Assembly (NCBI GenBank): GCA_017622085.1 | Contig: JAGARU010000145.1 | Location: forward strand, 1-47,769 | DNA length: 47,769 nucleotides | Direction: 5' to 3' | DNA from: Clostridia bacterium | Lineage (GTDB): Bacteria > Bacillota > Clostridia > Oscillospirales > CAG-272 | Shown here: positions 43,798-47,769 of the stretch, one piece after another | Numbering within the stretch: the stretch's first letter is position 1 | How the letters are laid out: each line of letters starts with the position of its first letter | Notes under the pieces: generated by a model | What the model was told of the DNA's origin: nothing | The model's database searches: none | The model's input: the letters and a program-made list of their open reading frames with translations, nothing else | Position numbers and translations under genes: made by a program

Positions 43798-44676
43798 TCA
43801 GCGTTTGAAGAGGGAGATAATCTTAAAGACAACGAAGAGGATGGAGATAACGAGCAAGTGGAGGATGGCGTAGACGACGAGGAGAAGAGTGCCTATGATC
43901 ATCAGCATAATACCGGTCCACAGCTTCAACCACTTTTTGAAGGAGAGGAGCGGGAGCGTCTTGAAGGTGGCGATGCCGTCCTTCAGATAGTTGACGTTTT
44001 CGCACCAGTAGTTCTTGATGACCTGCCAAAACTCCTTATAGCCCTGTTGGGTCACATAGGCGGAGAAAATGGTGGCTGAGTTATAGTAGGACTCCCGAAG
44101 GCGGGACAGATAGTTGGTGGTGGAGTACGCCACGGAAATGCCAAGGCCGATCAGGCCGAAGATCACGCTGGCCAGCACTACGGCGGCAATTACCAAACGC
44201 AGAACCACGGTAAACAGGTACACGTGAAGAACCACGATCAAGAGGGTAAGAAGTGCACCGAACACCAGAATAGACAGAGCGGAAAACAGATTGATCCACT
44301 TTTTAAAACTCAGGAAGCGATGAGCACCGGCTTTTGTAAAGCAATCCTTAATGTTGGCACCGTTATAGACCCATGCACCCTTGATGGTTTCCCAAACGAT
44401 CATGACCCAACGGTATACGAAGGTGGGAAGGATCCAGCCGTTAGGCTTATTAACGTGGGCATACACCGGGATACTGGCACCCAAAGCAACAAAGCCGTTT
44501 TTCAAGGTAATAATGGTTCCGTAAAGGGCACTGACAATCAAAACGATACCGAGGGCGATTGCCAATGCGTACATAGCGAAATAAGCCAAAGCTACGATAA
44601 CGATAATGCCGACCACCAAGGCGGTGAGGCAGCCCGCACCGTTGTCACGCTCCTCGACCAGATAATACTTAGCCAT
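43798..44676 (-). CDS. Multi-TM membrane protein with internal duplication, unknown role
   Basis: The 292-residue protein has roughly six hydrophobic segments: two close together at residues 15-60 (GCLTALVVGIIVIVALAYFAMYALAIALGIVLIV), two near 125-180 and one or two at the C-terminus. LSFKKW followed by a long hydrophobic hairpin occurs twice (residues about 121 and 243), so the two halves are probably duplicated. No transporter or enzyme signature is seen. It follows the PPC surface-protein gene by 15 bases with GGAGGACATT, so the two are probably co-expressed. It may help place or anchor that protein (inference). Confidence 0.75.
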   Translation of the reverse strand: MAKYYLVEERDNGAGCLTALVVGIIVIVALAYFAMYALAIALGIVLIVSALYGTIITLKNGFVALGASIPVYAHVNKPNGWILPTFVYRWVMIVWETIKGAWVYNGANIKDCFTKAGAHRFLSFKKWINLFSALSILVFGALLTLLIVVLHVYLFTVVLRLVIAAVVLASVIFGLIGLGISVAYSTTNYLSRLRESYYNSATIFSAYVTQQGYKEFWQVIKNYWCENVNYLKDGIATFKTLPLLSFKKWLKLWTGIMLMIIGTLLLVVYAILHLLVISILFVVFKIISLFKR

Positions 44677-44691
44677 AATGTCCTCCTAATG

Positions 44692-47295
44692 TTATCTTTT
44701 CTTGAACGCTCTTATGTAGTTGATGATACCGATCAGAATGCCGATCAGGGCAACACCGGCAACAATGGTAACCCAAACGTAGCTCCAGTCCGTCATGGTT
44801 TCTACCTCTCCGCAATGGATGCAGGCCTTTTCACGGACGATAGGAGGAATCAGCTTGCTACCGGACACGATGACCCATTCGCCGTACTCGTGAGAGAGCT
44901 GAGCAACGGTGCGGCTTTCCTTGGTACCGCACATGGTGCAAGCACGTTCCTCGGTACCGGCATGGTAGCAGGTGGCCTCCTCCGCTACGGCCCATTCGCC
45001 ATAGATGTGGTCAATGGTATCCAGAGTATCGCGCTCGGTGTAATTACACTTAGCACAGTTTCTCAAACGGGTACCGGTGGCCTGACAGGTGGGATCCTTG
45101 ATGACATTCCACTCATCGAGAGTATGAGGAAGCGAAGGAATCTTTTCGCTGACGGTGGCGCGGCAAACGCTACAGGTGGCATGACGCAAGCCGTCTGCGC
45201 TACAGGTTGCCTTTTTATCAACGATCCAGTTGTGGCAGGAATGACCGGTAGCGGGAGCAACGTGAGTATCCATCAGCTTGCCGCAAACGCCGCAACGGGT
45301 TTCCTCAATGCCGTCCTCAGTACAGGTAGCGGCCTGCACGGTAACGGGCACGCCAACGCAATCGTGACGCTCCTGTACCGTCAGAGTGTAGTCTGTACCG
45401 GTATGATAGTAGTTGTTGATCTTTACGTAATAGGTGCCGCCGGGAACGGTCTTGTGCTCGCTGATGCTCTCAGCGGTGTTGCCGCGAACGTTCCAGGTAT
45501 ACAGGCTGTTCACACCGGTGGAATCATACCAGGTGACAACCCAGTAGGGGTTCGAGGAGTCAAATGCCTCATGGGTCAGGGCCAATGCCACCTCGCACTC
45601 GGCGGGAACGACAAACTTGAACCAGTCCGCTTCTCCTTCCGTTGAGATGGAGCCGTGGATGGAAGAGTTGACGCTTATCTCATCTGCCTTATCCTTTGTG
45701 TTGTTGGTTTCCGTTTCCCAATCGGAGGAGGCAACAAACTGAATCTCCATGCTGTAATCCATGCCGGCATAATAGTTCTGGTTGATCAGAACGTAGTAAG
45801 TGCCCGCGCTGACGCCAAAGGAAGATGTGGTGCAGTTGCTATTGCCCTTGACCTGGAAATTGCGCGCGTTGCCGTCCACGTAATTGACGCCGGTGGAGTC
45901 AAAAATAGAAATGACCCAATAGCTATTGCCGCTGTCAAGGAACTCGTGCTCAAAATTCACCTTGAAGTATCCGTCCTCGGTTACCTCAAATTTATACCAG
46001 TCCACATCGCGGTCGAGCGAAAGGCTACCGTGGTAGACCTGATTCAGCTTGATCGAATCAGCATCGGCCTTGGCGTTGTTGTTCTCTGTCTCCCACTCGG
46101 TAGAGGCTTCGAACTGGATCTCAAAGCTGTAATCCATGCTTGCGTAGTAATTCTTGTTGACCAGCATGTAATACGTTCCGGCACTGATGCCGAAGGTGTT
46201 GGTGGTGCAATTGTCGTTGCCCTTTACCGCGTAGTAGTGTCCGCTTCCGTCAATGCTGTTTACACCGGTGGAATCGTACAAATAAATGATCCAATAGTTA
46301 TTACCGCTGTCAATGAACTCATGCTCGAAATCCACACGGAAGTAACCGTCCTCCGTAACCTCAAACTTATACCAGTCCAAGTCGCCGTCGGTGGAAAGGC
46401 TGCCGTGGTACGGGCGATTGACCGCGATCTGGTCTGCACTGGCCTTGGTATTGTTGTTTTCGGACTCCCAGTCGGTGGCGGGCACAAACTCGACCTCAAA
46501 GTCGTAATTGATACCCGTATAGTAATACTTCAAAACCTGGAGATAGTACGTACCCGCACTGACACCAAAGGTGCTGGTGGTGCAATCGTCGTTACCCTTT
46601 ACGCCAAAGTAACGGTTGTTGCCATCGATATAGTTGACACCGGTGGAATCAAACAGGCGAAGCTGCCAGTATACGTTTCCGTTGTCGATCAGCTCGTGGG
46701 AAAAGTTCACCTTGAAGTATCCGTCCTCGGTGATCTCAAACTTGTACCAGTCCTGGTCGCCGTCGGTGGTCAGAGCACCGTGGTTCGTCTGGTTCAGACT
46801 GATCACATCCGCGGTGGCCTTGGAGTTGTTGCTCTCCGTTTCCCAATCGGTGGCGGGAGTATACTGAATTTCAAAGCAATACTCGGTATCCAGATAGTAG
46901 TATTTGGTGATCTGGAGGCAATACGTGCCTGCGCTGACACCGAAGGTATTGGTGGTGCAATCGCTGTTTCCGCTGACGGGGAAATAAGCGTTATTATCGT
47001 CAATATACTTGACACCGGTGGAATCGAACAGGCGGATTTGCCAATAGGTATTGCCGTTATCGATCAGCTCATGCCGGAAGGAAACGGTGATGTAGCCGTC
47101 CTGAGGAACGGTAAAGGTATACCAGTCGATATCACCGTTGAACTCAAGGCTACCGACCACGGCCGTATTGACCGGAACGGGGGTAGCGGTAGCGGCAGTA
47201 TCGTTTTTCTCGGTTTCCTCAGCCGCGCAGACGTGAACGGCCAGAGCAAGAATAAAGCAGAGGGAAAATACGATGCTGATAAGCAATTTCTTCAT
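44692..47295 (-). CDS. Surface protein with five PPC-like modules, Cys-ribbon repeats and C-terminal TM
   Basis: The 867-residue protein starts at ATG 47295 with a signal peptide (MKKLLISIVFSLCFILALAVHVCA). Five modules of 125 residues follow, each with an E-x-N-N/D opening, a D-W-Y/F-K/T-F strand, IxLFDSTGV-like strands and FGVSAGTYY-x-x-I. They resemble bacterial pre-peptidase C-terminal (PPC) domains. Residues about 645-835 contain four to five Cys-pair units (ATCTEDG...CGVCG, ATCSADG...CSVC, TCQATG...CAKC, ATCYHAG...CTMCG, ACIHCG). One TM helix (WVTIVAGVALIGILIGIINYI) and a basic tail (RAFKKR) end it. No peptidase domain is present, so it is a stalk or binding protein. The ribosome binding site before the ATG is poor; a TTG five codons earlier is possible. 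Confidence 0.86.
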   Translation of the reverse strand: MKKLLISIVFSLCFILALAVHVCAAEETEKNDTAATATPVPVNTAVVGSLEFNGDIDWYTFTVPQDGYITVSFRHELIDNGNTYWQIRLFDSTGVKYIDDNNAYFPVSGNSDCTTNTFGVSAGTYCLQITKYYYLDTEYCFEIQYTPATDWETESNNSKATADVISLNQTNHGALTTDGDQDWYKFEITEDGYFKVNFSHELIDNGNVYWQLRLFDSTGVNYIDGNNRYFGVKGNDDCTTSTFGVSAGTYYLQVLKYYYTGINYDFEVEFVPATDWESENNNTKASADQIAVNRPYHGSLSTDGDLDWYKFEVTEDGYFRVDFEHEFIDSGNNYWIIYLYDSTGVNSIDGSGHYYAVKGNDNCTTNTFGISAGTYYMLVNKNYYASMDYSFEIQFEASTEWETENNNAKADADSIKLNQVYHGSLSLDRDVDWYKFEVTEDGYFKVNFEHEFLDSGNSYWVISIFDSTGVNYVDGNARNFQVKGNSNCTTSSFGVSAGTYYVLINQNYYAGMDYSMEIQFVASSDWETETNNTKDKADEISVNSSIHGSISTEGEADWFKFVVPAECEVALALTHEAFDSSNPYWVVTWYDSTGVNSLYTWNVRGNTAESISEHKTVPGGTYYVKINNYYHTGTDYTLTVQERHDCVGVPVTVQAATCTEDGIEETRCGVCGKLMDTHVAPATGHSCHNWIVDKKATCSADGLRHATCSVCRATVSEKIPSLPHTLDEWNVIKDPTCQATGTRLRNCAKCNYTERDTLDTIDHIYGEWAVAEEATCYHAGTEERACTMCGTKESRTVAQLSHEYGEWVIVSGSKLIPPIVREKACIHCGEVETMTDWSYVWVTIVAGVALIGILIGIINYIRAFKKR
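45691..47220 (-). repeat. Five PPC-like modules in near-exact 375-bp period
   Basis: Matching landmarks (ggcctt before the Asn-Asn codons) fall at 46,816, 46,441 and 46,066, exactly 375 bases apart. The fifth unit continues the same spacing to about 45,691. Units 2 to 4 are the closest; units 1 and 5 are more divergent, as is usual for the ends of an array. Confidence 0.85.
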
Positions 47296-47334
47296 TTGGG
47301 GGTACCACAAAGCCTTTCTAAACGTATGTTTTGT

Positions 47335-47364
47335 TGTATATTATGAAAATAAAATCTTTAACAA
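47335..47364 (-). promoter_or_regulatory. Possible promoter of the PPC surface-protein gene
   Basis: TTGTTA (47,359-47,364), an 18-base spacer and TATACA (47,335-47,340) on the minus strand overlap the 3' end of the preceding gene. The start would lie near 47,328, about 33 bases before the ATG. The spacer is one base longer than in the other promoters here, so this call is tentative. Confidence 0.4.
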
Positions 47365-47697
47365 GACCTTATAAATTTTCTGATCAATCTCAATGAGGCT
47401 TTTGTCTCCGTTTTTAAACTCAATGGAGACGACAATAGCCGTTGTGTTTTTGGCGGACAACGCGCCGGCTACCATGCCGACGGTGCCAAACAGAGCGTTA
47501 CCGATCAATCCGCGGCCAAAGGCACTGCCAAGGCTCTTGGAGCTTTCCTGGTCGATGACCTCGTACCGGTCAACGGTAGCACTGCTTACCTCTACGGGGG
47601 ACTCGAAGGCCCGATCAAAAATGATACGGTTGCCGGCACATAAAACCTTTCTTCCGGTATAGTCACCGGCGATCACTGCATTTTTAACTTTTGCCAT
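47341..47697 (-). CDS. Small protein with glycine-zipper-like segment, unknown role
   Basis: The 118-residue protein, ATG behind GAGAGGACAAACCT, has a beta-rich N-terminus (VLCAGNRIIFDR, VEVSSATVDRYEVID). A central Gly/Ala segment (GSAFGRGLIGNALFGTVGMVAGAL) could insert into a membrane or form a glycine zipper, and a final strand pair follows (AIVVSIEFKNGDKSLIEI). I recognise this as a common uncharacterised Firmicutes type, without a known function. It lies 28 bases after the end of the partial gene on the right, so it is probably its operon partner. Confidence 0.7.
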   Translation of the reverse strand: MAKVKNAVIAGDYTGRKVLCAGNRIIFDRAFESPVEVSSATVDRYEVIDQESSKSLGSAFGRGLIGNALFGTVGMVAGALSAKNTTAIVVSIEFKNGDKSLIEIDQKIYKVLLKILFS

Positions 47698-47724
47698 AGG
47701 TTTGTCCTCTCGTTTGTTTGGTAT

Positions 47725-47769
47725 TTAATAATCGAATTCGATGGTGACAAGCAGATTCTGCGAAACGGA
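47725..47769 (-). CDS. C-terminal end of a gene entering from the right edge
   Basis: An open minus-strand frame of 14 codons (SVSQNLLVTIEFDY) ends in TAA at 47,725-47,727. It is supported only by its spacing to the next gene and plausible codon use. Nothing can be said about its function. Confidence 0.35.
   Translation of the reverse strand, partial: SVSQNLLVTIEFDY

Noticed and set aside
44224..47346. Plus-strand frames of 473 and 563 codons
   Set aside because: They mirror the membrane-protein and PPC genes; the sense strand has signal peptide, repeats and TM helix, the antisense has none.

Overview
The window looks like chromosomal DNA of a gut-type Clostridia member (Oscillospiraceae/Ruminococcaceae-like). 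This is inferred from strong AAGGAGG-type ribosome binding sites, TTGnnn-17-TATAAT promoters, a Gram-positive CpsB/C/D-LCP exopolysaccharide system, giant beta-helix surface proteins built of 'IG-x-x-x-Y-x-TL' modules, and a beta-glucuronidase. No rRNA, tRNA, CRISPR array, transposase or phage gene is visible.

Region 1 (about 36 kb, minus strand, 36,094 down to 1) reads as one very long unidirectional gene run. A promoter at 36,066-36,094 precedes a 4,830-residue secreted beta-helix protein. Fifteen bases after its stop lies a 45-residue peptide gene (21,305-21,442) with an excellent ribosome binding site. Then come an HprK-like kinase, a PqqD-like domain protein, a membrane protein with 43 tandem xxTTP units, an S24/S26-type peptidase and a PF14907-type nucleotidyltransferase. 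This set resembles a RiPP or protein-modification cassette, related in parts to lasso-peptide tailoring operons, but it has no lasso cyclase, no B2 protease and no radical SAM enzyme. It is my main candidate for an undescribed system.

The run continues directly into an exopolysaccharide locus: Wzz/CpsC, BY-kinase CpsD, phosphatase CpsB, an unknown membrane-anchored protein, an LCP ligase, a UDP-GlcNAc 4,6-dehydratase, an initiating phosphoglycosyl transferase, a GT2, a UDP-HexNAc dehydrogenase, two GT4 enzymes, a Wzy-like polymerase, a TupA-type ATP-grasp protein, and a secreted NAGPA-type phosphodiester glycosidase that runs off the left edge. No Wzx flippase is visible. The glycosyltransferase part (about 4.1-10.8 kb) is more AT-rich than its surroundings.

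Region 2 (36.2-43.8 kb) is made of short, well-delimited units: a plus-strand Xre repressor with a GTTACA operator; a four-gene minus-strand operon (HAD phosphatase, sugar O-acetyltransferase, metallophosphatase, FAD oxidoreductase) with its own promoter and terminator; a second Xre-type regulator; a small leucine-rich protein; and a divergent plus-strand beta-glucuronidase.

Region 3 (43.8-47.8 kb, minus) holds a multi-TM protein, an 867-residue surface protein with five PPC-like modules, a small glycine-zipper-like protein, and the last codons of a gene entering from the right.

Logic of the whole (inference): region 1 builds and tunes a polysaccharide coat and co-expresses a giant adhesin plus a peptide- or protein-modifying module, so that the surface proteins and the glycan may be produced together.
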